From positions 1 through 45,665 of the forward strand of contig JBPCOJ010000002.1 in assembly GCA_051000345.1 (NCBI GenBank): a stretch of 45,665 bases of DNA, given 5' to 3'. Source of the DNA: JBHENC01 sp051000345 (GTDB lineage Bacteria; Acidobacteriota; Blastocatellia; Pyrinomonadales; Pyrinomonadaceae). Of this stretch, positions 26,765 to 36,628 are shown piece by piece. Numbering within the stretch: position 1 is the first letter of the stretch; each line of letters starts with the position of its first letter. Both the position numbers and the translations under genes were made by a program. The notes beneath the pieces were generated by a model. The model searched no databases, was not told where the DNA came from, and saw nothing but the letters and a program-made list of their open reading frames with translations.

Positions 26765-27172
26765 ATGAAGGTTTACCGCGCGCTTACCTTTCAATCGCTT
26801 TTCATAAGTCCGCCGGACGGCTTCGGCGACGCCATTCGTTACGGCGAAGAGTACGCCAATGAACTCGGCGGCAAAGCACTCGAAGCAGCGATAGCGATTA
26901 ATTTGGCTGCCGCCTACGGCCAGAAATATAAATGGCTTCAACAGCAGTCCGCCAACACGAAGGAATCGGAGAACGCAAAAGAATTGGAGAACGCGCGCGC
27001 GGCCTCGCTCAAGTATGTAAAAGCCGCGATTTCCGCCAACGGAAAATCGAAGGAAAGGCTACTCCAGCTTTTGCTCAAAAACTATCCGAACAAAAATCCG
27101 GACGACGATGATCTCGAAGTCTTCGAGCATGACAAGGAGTTTCGCGCGGCTGTGGATTTAGAGCCGTGCTAG
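26765..27172 (+). CDS. small helical, TPR-like hypothetical protein
   Basis: 135 residues, soluble, no signal peptide. It is mostly helical (GGKALEAAIAINLAAAYGQK, then KESENAKELENARAASLKYV). The C-terminus (DDDLEVFEHDKEFRAAVDL) looks like the closing segment of a tetratricopeptide array. The length is short for a TPR protein, so it may be a remnant or an accessory factor. It lies 95 bases after the ~970-residue protein and 50 bases before the peptidoglycan hydrolase, and probably shares their transcript. The start lacks a clear ribosome-binding site. Confidence 0.6.
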   Translation: MKVYRALTFQSLFISPPDGFGDAIRYGEEYANELGGKALEAAIAINLAAAYGQKYKWLQQQSANTKESENAKELENARAASLKYVKAAISANGKSKERLLQLLLKNYPNKNPDDDDLEVFEHDKEFRAAVDLEPC

Positions 27173-27222
27173 GACAACAAGACAAACCCCACCAACAAAA
27201 ATCATTAAGGAGGAATCAGCAA

Positions 27223-28763
27223 ATGGCTACCAACAAGAATAGCGCGACTGTTAAGGGCAACGCAGGGAACGGCAATGCAGGACTTGCTGCTGCGACGTTC
27301 ACGGGAACGGACAATCGCACGGTCTCGACCGACGCCAAAATCGTTCTCGTAGATGTGCCGGGCAGCAATCTTGTCACGCAGGATTTCAAAGACAAAGTAA
27401 TGCAGATTGCCGACACGCTCGCGGTTAATCCGAACTACTTGATGGCCGTGATGAGCTTTGAAACAGGCGGCTCGTTTAGCCCGAAGCAAAAAACATCGCC
27501 GGAAGCGGAGCCGTCGGATTGATTCAGTTTATGTCCAAAACGGCGGCGGGACTCGGCACCAGCACCGCCGCGCTCGAACAGATGTCTGCCGAAGAACAAT
27601 TGGACGTTGTGGCGCGCCATCTGGCTCCATTCAAAAATAAACTGAAGACCATCGAAGACACGTACATGTCCGTGCTGTACCCGGCGGCCATCGGCAAGGG
27701 CGGCGATCACATTTTATTCAAAAGAGGAACGAAGGCTTACGCGCAGAACAGCGGACTCGACAGCGACCACTACGGCAACGTGACCGTCGGCGAAGCGGCT
27801 TCCAAAATCCGGCAGCGTCTCGGCGCGTCCGTCGTCGGCACGGGCGAAGTATTGCGGCGCGGCGTCAATAGCCCGGAAGTCGGAAAGCTGCAAAGCGAAT
27901 TGATCGACTTGGGTTACATGCGTTCGGATCAAGTAGCGTCCGGTGCAAATGCCTTCGGCCCCTTAACGGAAGGAGCGTTAAAGCGTTTCCAGCGCGACAC
28001 TAATTTAGAGGAAACAGGCGTCTACGATGCCGCCGCGCAGTCGGCGCTACGCCAGCTCAATGAAGGAATCCGGCGCGGAAGCAGTGGCGATGTCGTATAC
28101 GGATTGCAAATGCGTCTCGTCAAGCTCGGCTATCTGACGCTCGCGCAAGTGACGAGCGGGCAAAAGCATTTCGGGGAATTAACTGATACGGCGCTCAAAA
28201 CATTTCAGTCGCAGCATGGCGTCAATCCGTCCGGCATTTTAACGGATGAAACTTACCGCGCGCTCCTTGCTTCCGCGCCGACACCGCCGCCGCTCGTGCC
28301 CGTCGCCGACAGCACGCGCATCGACACGGTGCTGCCCGAATCCGGCAAGGGCTTCACCACCTACAAACGCGAGCAGGGCGGAGCCGATCAATACGGGCGC
28401 GCTTCGACTATTCGTTCGATCATGGACATTGCAGAGGCATGGTGCGAGCAGCATCCAGACCTTCGCCTGCAGTTCGGCGACATCAGCCGCAGAGGTGGAG
28501 GGTCTTTCGATCCTCCGCACAAAGCTCACCAGCGCGGCGTCGAAGTGGACATCAGGCCGATTACGAATAACGGCAGAGAAGAACCGACGAGCATTCATGC
28601 AATGAACTACTCGCATGAATCGACAAAGGAATTGGCGCAGCTCATCAAGGAAAAGTTTCCCGCCGCCACGCTCTTTTTCAACGATGAGCGTTTGATCGGC
28701 TTGAAACTGACAAGCCCGCTCGCAGGCCACGACGATCATCTGCACTTGCGCTTTCCCGGTTGA
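27223..28763 (+). CDS. multidomain peptidoglycan hydrolase, interrupted by a one-base frame break
   Basis: About 513 residues when joined. Residues ~55-190 form a lysozyme-like transglycosylase domain (NPNYLMAVMSFETGGSFSPK with a candidate catalytic Glu, then GLIQFMSKTAAGLG). Two PG_binding_1 repeats follow (PEVGKLQSELIDLGYM... and SSGDVVYGLQMRLVKLGYL...). The C-terminal domain resembles the murein endopeptidase MepA/M15 group: HKAHQRGVEVDIRP and GHDDHLHLRF give the zinc His and Asp ligands. The frames join at six A's (27488-27493); a seventh A would read QKNIAGSGAVGLIQF without a break. There is no signal peptide, which is odd for a cell-wall enzyme. AAGGAGG upstream gives the start at 27223. 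Confidence 0.82.
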
Positions 28764-28901
28764 GCAGCAACCTCTCTTGAGATGATTTCTCGGAGACGGT
28801 TTCTTGCGGGCTAAGACGGCAGGCGGCGCAAGCCGTTGCCGTAACCCGAAACCTTTGTCCTTCAATTGAAGGGCGCATCAACCTTCCTGATGGAGTAAGC
28901 C

Positions 28902-31900
28902 ATGCCTGATTTATCGAACGATCCGCTGGAACTTTATCAAGTGCTGGAAGAAGAGTTTGTCAGCCTTCACGGGCAGCTTACCGAATGGGAAAAGGTTACG
29001 CTGCACAAGCGGGAAGGCATCGTCGCGCGGCTCGATTGGAAGTTTGATAAAAGCCACATCAATGACGCCGCCGGGCTAGCGCGCAAATTAAGGCGCGATG
29101 AAGAATTGTACAAACATCTGCGGCGCGTTTCGCCCGAATTGGAAGGCAAGCTCGCAGCCTACGAAAACACCGCCGCGCTCGAACGCCTGACGGAAGCGCT
29201 CAACGAATTATTGCGGCGTGAAATCTACGATCAGGAAGCCTTCAAGTTCGTTGACTTGAAGGCTTCGACGAAGGAGTTGATAAATATCCATGCAAGCTCC
29301 AGCCCGGCGTTACCCGATAGGCTCGCGCACATCAATCGTTTGCTGCTCGAAGAAATTTTCGCAGATGAATTGGAAAGGATTTCCGACCTTCGTCTGGCGG
29401 CGATGTACCAGCGCCTTCACAGAGAAAAAACATCGGCGCTGTGTTTGTCCGGCGGCGGCATTCGCAGCGGCACCTTCGCCCTCGGGCTGATACAGAAACT
29501 TGCGTGCTATGGCCTGCTCGAGCAATTCGATTATTTATCGACCGTCTCCGGCGGCGGCTATATAGGTAGTTGGCTGACGGCATGGCTACACCGCCATCCC
29601 GGTGGCTTGCGCGGCGTCGTCGAAGAGTCGGAAAATTCCTCGCCCAAGTCGAAGACCGACCCCGACCCGCCCGCGATTCAGCACCTGCGCGAATACAGCA
29701 ATTTCATTACTCCGAAAATCGGATTTCTAACCGCCGACACATGGGCGTTCATTACCATCTATCTGCGAAACTTGCTGTTGAACTGGCTGGTCTTGATACC
29801 CTTGCTGGCAGCTGTGCTCGGGCTTCCGAGATTGCTCGAGGCAGTCTATCTCGCCCAGCCCGTAACACCACACTCTCTGGACTTGTTCGGCTACGCGTGC
29901 CGCCTTCGCCTCGCCTTTTTAATTGTCGGAGCCGCGCTGCTGATTCTGTCGCTCACTTACATCAACCTCAGCCGACCCGGTGTCAACAAACAAATAATCG
30001 AACGCAGCTCTTTTTGGCGCACGCGTTTGCGGCAGGGAAGCTTTCTCAAATACTGTCTTTCGCCGCTTGTCTGCGGCATGGCGCTTTTGACGACGTACTG
30101 GGCTTGGTTTCTCGACGAGCAAGCGAGTCGTTCGGGTTCATTAATGCTTCGGCCGTTTATTTTATTCGGCGTCGCCCTTCCTTTTCTCGCTTCCGTTCTG
30201 TATGCGCTTGTGCTGCGTAGATACAAACACTTGAAGGAATTCAGCCGCTGGGAAATATTTATCATACTGCTCTTGCTTGCGGCGGGCGGAGCAGGCGGCG
30301 CGCTTGCGTATGTTGTCGCAACGGCCTATGCCGCTTCGGGAGCGGCGTGGCTCGACCCGAATGCGTCGGACGTTACGGATCCATGGCGAACGTGGGGAGT
30401 GGAATTGTATACGTGTTTTGCCGTGCCGCTGCTGTTGCTGGTGATCCTTCTGGCGACGACGCTGTTCGTCGGTTTGACGAGCCGCGCCAGAGGCATCGAC
30501 GACGAAGACAGAGAATGGTGGGCGCGCTTCGAGGGCTGGGTTTTCATTGCGATCATCGTTTGGGTGTCGCTTAATACGCTCGTCATCTTCGGCCCTTGGA
30601 TGCTGCTCGAATTTCCCAAACTCGCAGCTTCCATCGGCGGCATTTCCGGCCTCCTCGCGCTGCTTGCCGGACGCAGTTCGAGAACGCCCGCCAACGAAGA
30701 ACGAGCCGGGCAAAAAGGTTTGCTCGCCGCCATTATCGGCAACCATATTTTGCCGCTGCTGGCTTTCGCCTTTCTGTCGATCTTTCTGATTTGCCTGTCG
30801 CTCGGCACATCTTTGCTGCTGCAATCAATCGCCGCGCCGCCCGGCTATACGCTGTGGCCTTTCGGATACCAGTTCGATCTCGCAGGGCAACCGCTCGACT
30901 TCGTAACGCACATGCGAGTGGTTCACTACGCAAGCTTGCCGTTCGTCGCAAGCTTCATCGGCATTGCGGCGCTGACCGGCGGGCTGCTGGGGCTATTCTT
31001 TAATCTAAATAAGTTTTCTCTTCACGCGGGCTATCGCAACCGGCTGATACGCGCGTTTCTCGGCGCGACGAGAAGCGAAGCGGAGCGCAATCCGAATCCG
31101 TTTACAGGCTTCGATCCGGGCGACAACATTTACATGCACGAATTGCGTCCCGTGCTGTTTCACGAAAACGACTTCACGGATTTGCGCGGCCTCGCCGTTT
31201 CCATCAACGCAGAGCAAAACGATTTGTCCGCGTTTTTGAAAGCGCATTTGTCCGATGAAACGCTCGAAGCATTGAGCGCTCACACGGACACGACTCCGCT
31301 CGAACCGCGTTTGAAAATAGATTTGATCGAAGACATCAATCGCATACTAGAGAACGATGCGATCCGCGCCGTCGGAGAGCTGCTTGTCGAAAACCCGCCG
31401 CCGCCAACAACATCATCAATGCAAACTGATGAAGCGATTGTTTGCAAGCGTCAGGTCTTAACTCAAGCTTATCCGGACTGCATCAAAAACAAATACCCGC
31501 CCGCGCATAAACTTTTGCACGTCGTCAATCTGGCGCTGAATCTGGTGGGCGGACACAATCTCGCATGGCAGCAGCGAAAGGCAGAAACCTTTGCCGTCAC
31601 GCCGCTGCACGCAGGCTGTCACAGGCTCGGCTATCGTCGCTCGAAATGCTACGGAGGAGCGAACGGCATTTCTCTCGGCACGGCGGCGGCGGTCTCCGGC
31701 GCAGCCGTCAGCTCGAACATGGGCTACTACACTTCGTCGCCGCTGCTTTCGATTGTGCTGACGCTCTTCAATGCGCGGCTCGGATGGTGGCTCGGCAATC
31801 CGGGCGCGGCGGGCGAAAAAACTTATCATCGCTCGAGTCCGAAGCTCTCGATCACTCCCATCATAGAAGAAGCCTTCGGACTCACGGACGACACGGGAAG

Positions 31901-32513
31901 ATACGTGTATCTATCGGACGGCGGGCATTTCGAGAATCTGGCGCTTTACGAAATGGTGCTGCGGCGTTGCCATATCATCATCGCAAGCGACGGCGCGCAG
32001 GATAAAGACTATGAATTCGACGATCTCGGAAACGCCATCCGCAAGATCAGAATCGACCTCGGCGTACACATCGAATTCGATGATGTCCCGATCTACAAGG
32101 AAGCGCCGCAGGGCAAGCAGGGACGATACTGCGCGTTCGGCAGAATTCGCTACAGCGCGGTTGACGGCGACGATGTTAAGGACGGCGTTTTGATCTACAT
32201 CAAGCCCGCGATCTACGGGCGCGAGCCGCGCGATGTGCTGCAATACAAGAAATCCAATAATGATTTTCCGCATCAGACAACCGGCGACCAATTCTTCGAC
32301 GAGCCTCAATTTGAAAGCTACCGGATGCTCGGCGCATACATTATGGATCGCCTCTGCGATAACGAACTGGGCAAGGGCGGTCAATCCGCAAAGCTGACCA
32401 TCCATCAATTTGTCGAACAGGCGTACAAAAACTATGCGCGCCCGGACTCACGCACCTTCGAGCCGCTCGAATCGGATTGGCTATCGGCATGGATAAAGAA
32501 TGCGCCTCCTTGA
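28902..32513 (+). CDS. patatin-like phospholipase with a multi-helix membrane domain
   Basis: 1203 residues. A helical N-terminal region (~1-175) precedes a patatin acyl-hydrolase core: oxyanion loop LCLSGGGIRSGTFALGLIQK near 180-200, nucleophile Ser in YLSTVSGGGYIGSWL near 215, and catalytic Asp in LSDGGHFENLALYEM near 1006. The elbow reads T-V-S-G-G, so the first Gly of GxSxG is replaced. Residues ~285-705 contain about ten transmembrane helices, for example NLLLNWLVLIPLLAAVLGLP and VPLLLLVILLATTLFVGL. The catalytic Ser and Asp are therefore separated by ~790 residues including a membrane block. It probably cleaves membrane lipids from inside the bilayer interface. GGAG 7 bases upstream supports the start. 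Confidence 0.88.
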   Translation: MPDLSNDPLELYQVLEEEFVSLHGQLTEWEKVTLHKREGIVARLDWKFDKSHINDAAGLARKLRRDEELYKHLRRVSPELEGKLAAYENTAALERLTEALNELLRREIYDQEAFKFVDLKASTKELINIHASSSPALPDRLAHINRLLLEEIFADELERISDLRLAAMYQRLHREKTSALCLSGGGIRSGTFALGLIQKLACYGLLEQFDYLSTVSGGGYIGSWLTAWLHRHPGGLRGVVEESENSSPKSKTDPDPPAIQHLREYSNFITPKIGFLTADTWAFITIYLRNLLLNWLVLIPLLAAVLGLPRLLEAVYLAQPVTPHSLDLFGYACRLRLAFLIVGAALLILSLTYINLSRPGVNKQIIERSSFWRTRLRQGSFLKYCLSPLVCGMALLTTYWAWFLDEQASRSGSLMLRPFILFGVALPFLASVLYALVLRRYKHLKEFSRWEIFIILLLLAAGGAGGALAYVVATAYAASGAAWLDPNASDVTDPWRTWGVELYTCFAVPLLLLVILLATTLFVGLTSRARGIDDEDREWWARFEGWVFIAIIVWVSLNTLVIFGPWMLLEFPKLAASIGGISGLLALLAGRSSRTPANEERAGQKGLLAAIIGNHILPLLAFAFLSIFLICLSLGTSLLLQSIAAPPGYTLWPFGYQFDLAGQPLDFVTHMRVVHYASLPFVASFIGIAALTGGLLGLFFNLNKFSLHAGYRNRLIRAFLGATRSEAERNPNPFTGFDPGDNIYMHELRPVLFHENDFTDLRGLAVSINAEQNDLSAFLKAHLSDETLEALSAHTDTTPLEPRLKIDLIEDINRILENDAIRAVGELLVENPPPPTTSSMQTDEAIVCKRQVLTQAYPDCIKNKYPPAHKLLHVVNLALNLVGGHNLAWQQRKAETFAVTPLHAGCHRLGYRRSKCYGGANGISLGTAAAVSGAAVSSNMGYYTSSPLLSIVLTLFNARLGWWLGNPGAAGEKTYHRSSPKLSITPIIEEAFGLTDDTGRYVYLSDGGHFENLALYEMVLRRCHIIIASDGAQDKDYEFDDLGNAIRKIRIDLGVHIEFDDVPIYKEAPQGKQGRYCAFGRIRYSAVDGDDVKDGVLIYIKPAIYGREPRDVLQYKKSNNDFPHQTTGDQFFDEPQFESYRMLGAYIMDRLCDNELGKGGQSAKLTIHQFVEQAYKNYARPDSRTFEPLESDWLSAWIKNAPP

Positions 32514-32655
32514 AATCAATTCATCGCAAACGAAACAGCCACGAGGACGGCAGCATATCAGTGCGTCAACGATTTCTTCTTTACCCTTTGCGCGGAATGC
32601 GTGACAATACGCCTATCTATTCGGAACTCTGTCGTCTGCAAAGGTTATTCACTGA

Positions 32656-34902
32656 ATGAAAAACGTTATGCGCCCGTTGATTGCTGCGCTGTTGATGTCG
32701 TTTTCGCTTTCCGTCGCGTTAGCGCAAGTCACTGAAGGAAGGCGCGGCATCAAGCCGGAAGATTACTACTCGTTTGAATTTTTGAGTGATCCGCACCTTT
32801 CGCCCGACGGCAAGCTGGTTGCCTACGTGGTCACGGTTATTGATCAAAAGCAAAACCGTCGCGTCTCCAATATCTGGGTGACGGCGACGGACAACAGCCG
32901 CGCGCCGCGACAATTCACTTTCAGCGCGCAGTCTTCGAGTTCTCCGCGCTGGTCGCCCGACGGACAAGCGCTTGCTTTTCTTTCATCGCGCGCGGCGGGA
33001 AGCGAAGTCAATAACAACAGTGCCGGTAGCGTTAATAATCCGGTCACGGCGAACGCGCAAGGCACAGCGGCGGCAACATCAACAACAGCGGCGCGTGCGA
33101 CTCCGACGCCGAATGCTTCAAGCGCGCCGGAGCCGTCTCCGTCAAACGAGCCGACAGCGCCGGGTTCGCCCGGCATTACGAGCGCGCAGAGCACCGTGAG
33201 CGTTGAGACTCCGCGCTCGCAAATCTATGTGCTGTCTTTGAACGGTGGCGAAGCGCGTCGCGTAACGAATCTAAAAAACGGCGTCAGCAGTTTTCAGTGG
33301 TCGCCCGACGGAACGCGCTTTGTCGTGCTCAGCCGCACGGGGTTGAGCGACGAACAAAAAATCGCGCGCAGCGATGTGCGTCATTACCGCCATACGTCGT
33401 ACAAGTTTAATGATACGGGCTGGTTCGACGACAAGCGCAGCCACCTGTGGATCGTCAACGCGGAAACAGGCGCGGCGAAGCAGATTACGTCCGGCGAAGA
33501 TTGGAACGACTCAGACCCGCAGTGGTCGCCCGACTCGACTAAGCTCGCCTTTGTTTCAGACCGCACAGGCAAGGCGTTCGACGAAAGCCGCAACACGGAT
33601 GTGTGGGTGATTTCTGCGGACGGCGGCGCATTGACGAAAATCTCCGATCATGCGGAATCGGATGAAAGCCCGCGCTGGTCGCCCGACGGAAAAACCATCG
33701 CCTTCACAGGCCAATTGCAGGAACGCGATCATCCGAAAATCTGGCTCGCGCCCGCCGCAGGCAATGCCGTTTCCGTGCTCGCGGCGAATAATCTCGATCT
33801 GATTCCGACGAGTCTGCGCTGGGCAGAAAACGGGCAGGCGCTTTTCTTCGAGACGGGCGTCAAAGGCGAATCGCATTTGTTTCGCGTCGATGTTGCGACG
33901 AAAGCGCTGCGGCAAATAACTTCGGGCGCGCGTGCCGTGCATAACGCCGACATCAGTAATCAAAGCGGCAAGATGGTTTATGCGGCGAACGACTTTCAGC
34001 ATCTGGATGATCTTTACATCGCGGACGTAAGCGGCGCGGGCGAGCGGCAATTAACGCATCACAACGAAAAACTGTGGAAGCAAGTCGAAGCGCAAGGCAT
34101 CGAGCGAATCACTTACAAAGGCGCGGACGATTGGAACATAGACGGCTTTCTCGTCAAGCCGCTTCACTGGCAGGAAGGTAAAAAGTATCCGCTCATCTTG
34201 AGCATTCACGGCGGCCCTGCCGGAATGTACGGCGTCGATTGGTATCAAGAGTTTCAAGTTTACGCGGCGCGCGGCTACGCCGTCTTCTTCACCAACCCGC
34301 GCGGCTCGACAGGCTACGGCCAAAAGTTCGAGCGCGGTATCGAAAACGAGTGGGGCGGCAAGGATTACACGGACATTATGAACGGCGTCGAAGCGGTGCT
34401 GGCAAAAAACTCTTGGATAGATAAAGAGCGTCTGGGCGTGACGGGCGGCAGCTACGGCGGCTACATGACCAACTGGATCGTCGGCCACACCAACATCTTC
34501 AAAGCCGCCGTCACCTTGCGCAGCGTTGTGAATTTCATCAGCGACGAAGGAACGCGTGACGGTGCCTACGGCCACCGGACGGATTTCGGCGGCGACCTTT
34601 TCGAGCGGTTCGATCTTTACTGGGAGCGTTCGCCGCTGCGCTACGCAAAGAACGTTCGCACGCCGACTTTGATACTGCATTCCGATAACGATTACCGCGT
34701 GCCGCTCGAACAAGGCGAGCAATGGTTTCGCGCTCTCAAGCATTTCGGAGTGCCTGCCGAGTTCGTCATCTTCCCGCGCGAAAACCACAACCTCACGAGA
34801 ACAGGCGAGCCGAAGCACCTTGTCGAAAGCATGAACTGGCAGCTTTACTGGTTCGACCGCTATCTTAACGGCAACACGCAGGCCGTTGCGCCCGACAGGT
34901 AA
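32656..34902 (+). CDS. secreted S9 family peptidase (prolyl oligopeptidase/DPP type)
   Basis: 748 residues with a Sec signal (RPLIAALLMSFSLSVALAQ). A WD-like beta-propeller (residues ~35-480) shows the repeated R/QWSPDG blades. The alpha/beta hydrolase domain (~500-740) has the catalytic triad: Ser in GGSYGGYMTNW (~598), Asp in HSDNDYRVPL (~678) and His in PRENHNL (~710). The family removes peptides or dipeptides in the periplasm. Residues ~118-185 are a Thr/Ser/Ala/Pro-rich low-complexity insert between two propeller blades, absent from most homologues. The 142 bases before it hold no gene, and its own ribosome-binding site is weak. Confidence 0.92.
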   Translation: MKNVMRPLIAALLMSFSLSVALAQVTEGRRGIKPEDYYSFEFLSDPHLSPDGKLVAYVVTVIDQKQNRRVSNIWVTATDNSRAPRQFTFSAQSSSSPRWSPDGQALAFLSSRAAGSEVNNNSAGSVNNPVTANAQGTAAATSTTAARATPTPNASSAPEPSPSNEPTAPGSPGITSAQSTVSVETPRSQIYVLSLNGGEARRVTNLKNGVSSFQWSPDGTRFVVLSRTGLSDEQKIARSDVRHYRHTSYKFNDTGWFDDKRSHLWIVNAETGAAKQITSGEDWNDSDPQWSPDSTKLAFVSDRTGKAFDESRNTDVWVISADGGALTKISDHAESDESPRWSPDGKTIAFTGQLQERDHPKIWLAPAAGNAVSVLAANNLDLIPTSLRWAENGQALFFETGVKGESHLFRVDVATKALRQITSGARAVHNADISNQSGKMVYAANDFQHLDDLYIADVSGAGERQLTHHNEKLWKQVEAQGIERITYKGADDWNIDGFLVKPLHWQEGKKYPLILSIHGGPAGMYGVDWYQEFQVYAARGYAVFFTNPRGSTGYGQKFERGIENEWGGKDYTDIMNGVEAVLAKNSWIDKERLGVTGGSYGGYMTNWIVGHTNIFKAAVTLRSVVNFISDEGTRDGAYGHRTDFGGDLFERFDLYWERSPLRYAKNVRTPTLILHSDNDYRVPLEQGEQWFRALKHFGVPAEFVIFPRENHNLTRTGEPKHLVESMNWQLYWFDRYLNGNTQAVAPDR

Positions 34903-34978
34903 AATCGCCCGTAAACTTTTCCGCCGCGCCGTTTTTTGTCCGGCGCTCTACGCACGGTTCGTGTACTTTGCGCGCGGC

Positions 34979-36028
34979 TCATGTGCTCAATTCGACTTTG
35001 TATGCGCGGTTCGCTAACGCGCTCGTCTCGATCTCGACAGCGAGAAACTTTTTGATGACATCCATATTCGTCGTGGCGTGCATAGAGAGCGGCAGCGTCG
35101 TAAACGAGCCGCCTCCGGCTAAAGCCATCGGCAAAAGCAGTTGATCCGCAAGATGCCCGCCCGTTGCCGCCGCTTCAACTGCCAGATACGAACGCGCTTC
35201 GTTCACGACGCGCCCGGCAATTGTTTCCGCCAGCACGCCGCGCTCGCCGAAGCCCGTGAACACTTCCGTTACATGCTCGCATTCAAGCTCGATTGAAATA
35301 AAATTGCCGGGGCCTTTTGAGTCGTACAACGAATCAACAATCAGCCACTCGTCATTCCAATTCAGCTTGCGCTTGATGATCTCGATCTCACGCTCGGCGA
35401 TGCTTCTGTGCAAGTTAGCCACGACAGCACGCGCGCGGCGTCGCACGATTGAGCCGCGCTCCGTGATGTCCAATCTTTGAAATCCGTTTGCCGGTTCGAC
35501 GCGCACGCGAATCGATCCGCCGCCCGCCGGATAAAAACCGGGACGCTCTAGTTCGGCGCTCACATTGATGCCCATGCGATTCATGAGCGGCAGAAAAGCC
35601 TTGACGAGAAAATCGAACGGCGGCGCGTGCGGATTGTGCGTGCCGCCTTCAATGACAACGGTGCTCGCCCCGCCAGCCAACGCGAGCGCCGGAAACACAG
35701 TCTGAAACACGAGCGTCGCGCTGCCCGCCGTGCCGACCACGAAATGATAATCGCCGCCCGCGAGCGCCGCCGCGCCTTCCTCGTGTGGCACAAACGTCAA
35801 TTCCTGCGAGCCTAAGTTCGCGCCCGATACCTCCGCCGCGCCGACACTCGCCGCCGCCTTCACCGCCGTCAAATGCTGCCGCAAAAGTCCCGGCCTTTCT
35901 CTTCCGGCGCGAATCCCCTCAATGCGAAACGCTTTGCCCGTCACGAGCGCCAGCGCCAGCGACGTGCGAAGTATTTGCCCGCCTCCTTCTCCCTGTGAAC
36001 CATTGATTGTGATGAATGGATTTAACAT
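34979..36028 (-). CDS. rtcA: RNA 3'-terminal phosphate cyclase
   Basis: 349 residues. RtcA uses ATP to convert an RNA 3'-phosphate to a 2',3'-cyclic phosphate. The N-terminal GSQGEGGGQILRTSLALALV and the family signature RPGFYPAGGGSIRV are intact, as are GTAGSATLVFQTVFPALALA and the HATTNMDVIKKFL stretch with the likely nucleophilic His (~319). It looks functional. In E. coli-type loci it is the second gene of rtcBA; here the DUF5677-like gene ends 28 bases upstream where rtcB would be expected. Confidence 0.95.
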   Translation of the reverse strand: MLNPFITINGSQGEGGGQILRTSLALALVTGKAFRIEGIRAGRERPGLLRQHLTAVKAAASVGAAEVSGANLGSQELTFVPHEEGAAALAGGDYHFVVGTAGSATLVFQTVFPALALAGGASTVVIEGGTHNPHAPPFDFLVKAFLPLMNRMGINVSAELERPGFYPAGGGSIRVRVEPANGFQRLDITERGSIVRRRARAVVANLHRSIAEREIEIIKRKLNWNDEWLIVDSLYDSKGPGNFISIELECEHVTEVFTGFGERGVLAETIAGRVVNEARSYLAVEAAATGGHLADQLLLPMALAGGGSFTTLPLSMHATTNMDVIKKFLAVEIETSALANRAYKVELST

Positions 36029-36056
36029 TGAACTTTGTTAAGTTTATTTGTCTGCT

Positions 36057-36628
36057 CTAACTCTCATTGAGCGTCTCGGATTCAATCCTAATCTTTTCAC
36101 CAAGTTCATTGACGGCTTCAAGGAACAAGTTGAACGCCGATTCTCCGTTGATTTTAACACCCATCTTTTCATCAAAAAGTCTAAATGCCTTGTTCACATA
36201 TTTAGCCGCTCTATAAACATAATCAATATCTGGCGGGACAGAAGCGATGACAGGCACTCTGTGGTAACGGTGCAAAGGATTATCGCAAAAAGTTAAATTG
36301 TATCTGGCTACATGGTTCCACATATTGTGAGTCGCGGTGCTAAATGGTGAGTAGGCATAGTTGTACAAATCAACGCAATTGGCTTGTTGCGCCATTGTTC
36401 GGGCATCCAGTCCAGACCAGCTACCAACATTAACTTCTGTTAGGAAGCTAAACCTCTGTGAGTCTAACCAAGCCTCCTTTTGTTTGATAATGGGATTGTT
36501 GCCAGCGTCTCCTCTTTCACCTTAGGGTCGTCAAGAATCCAAGCGAGGTTGATGTAATTATCTACCATCGACCTTAAAAGCAATGGGGCAACGTGTCCGT
36601 TCCAAATTGATGGGGCATGTGCGAACAT
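36057..36628 (-). pseudogene. DUF5677-like protein, broken by a one-base frame shift
   Basis: The two halves lie in neighbouring frames. The first starts at ATG 36628, overlapping the HNH stop (TGATG), and reads MFAHAPSIWNGHVAPLLLRS, then MVDNYINLAWILDDPKVKEE. One missing base near 36495-36510 then moves reading to NNPIIKQKEAWLDSQRFSFL and on to the stop at 36057. The helical pattern LLLRSMVDNYINLAWIL resembles DUF5677 proteins, whose role is unknown. At ~190 residues it is shorter than the usual family member and may have lost its N-terminus. The region is more AT-rich than rtcA, suggesting acquisition with the HNH gene. Confidence 0.6.

Noticed and set aside
27486..27496. Programmed -1 ribosomal frameshift at A6
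   Set aside because: In the incoming frame the codons are CAA AAA ACA, so the A-site codon cannot slip; the tract is also short for transcriptional slippage. A lost A is simpler.
34051..34818. 255-codon open frame antisense to the S9 peptidase
   Set aside because: It lies entirely over the catalytic domain of a well-supported gene and has no recognisable motif.
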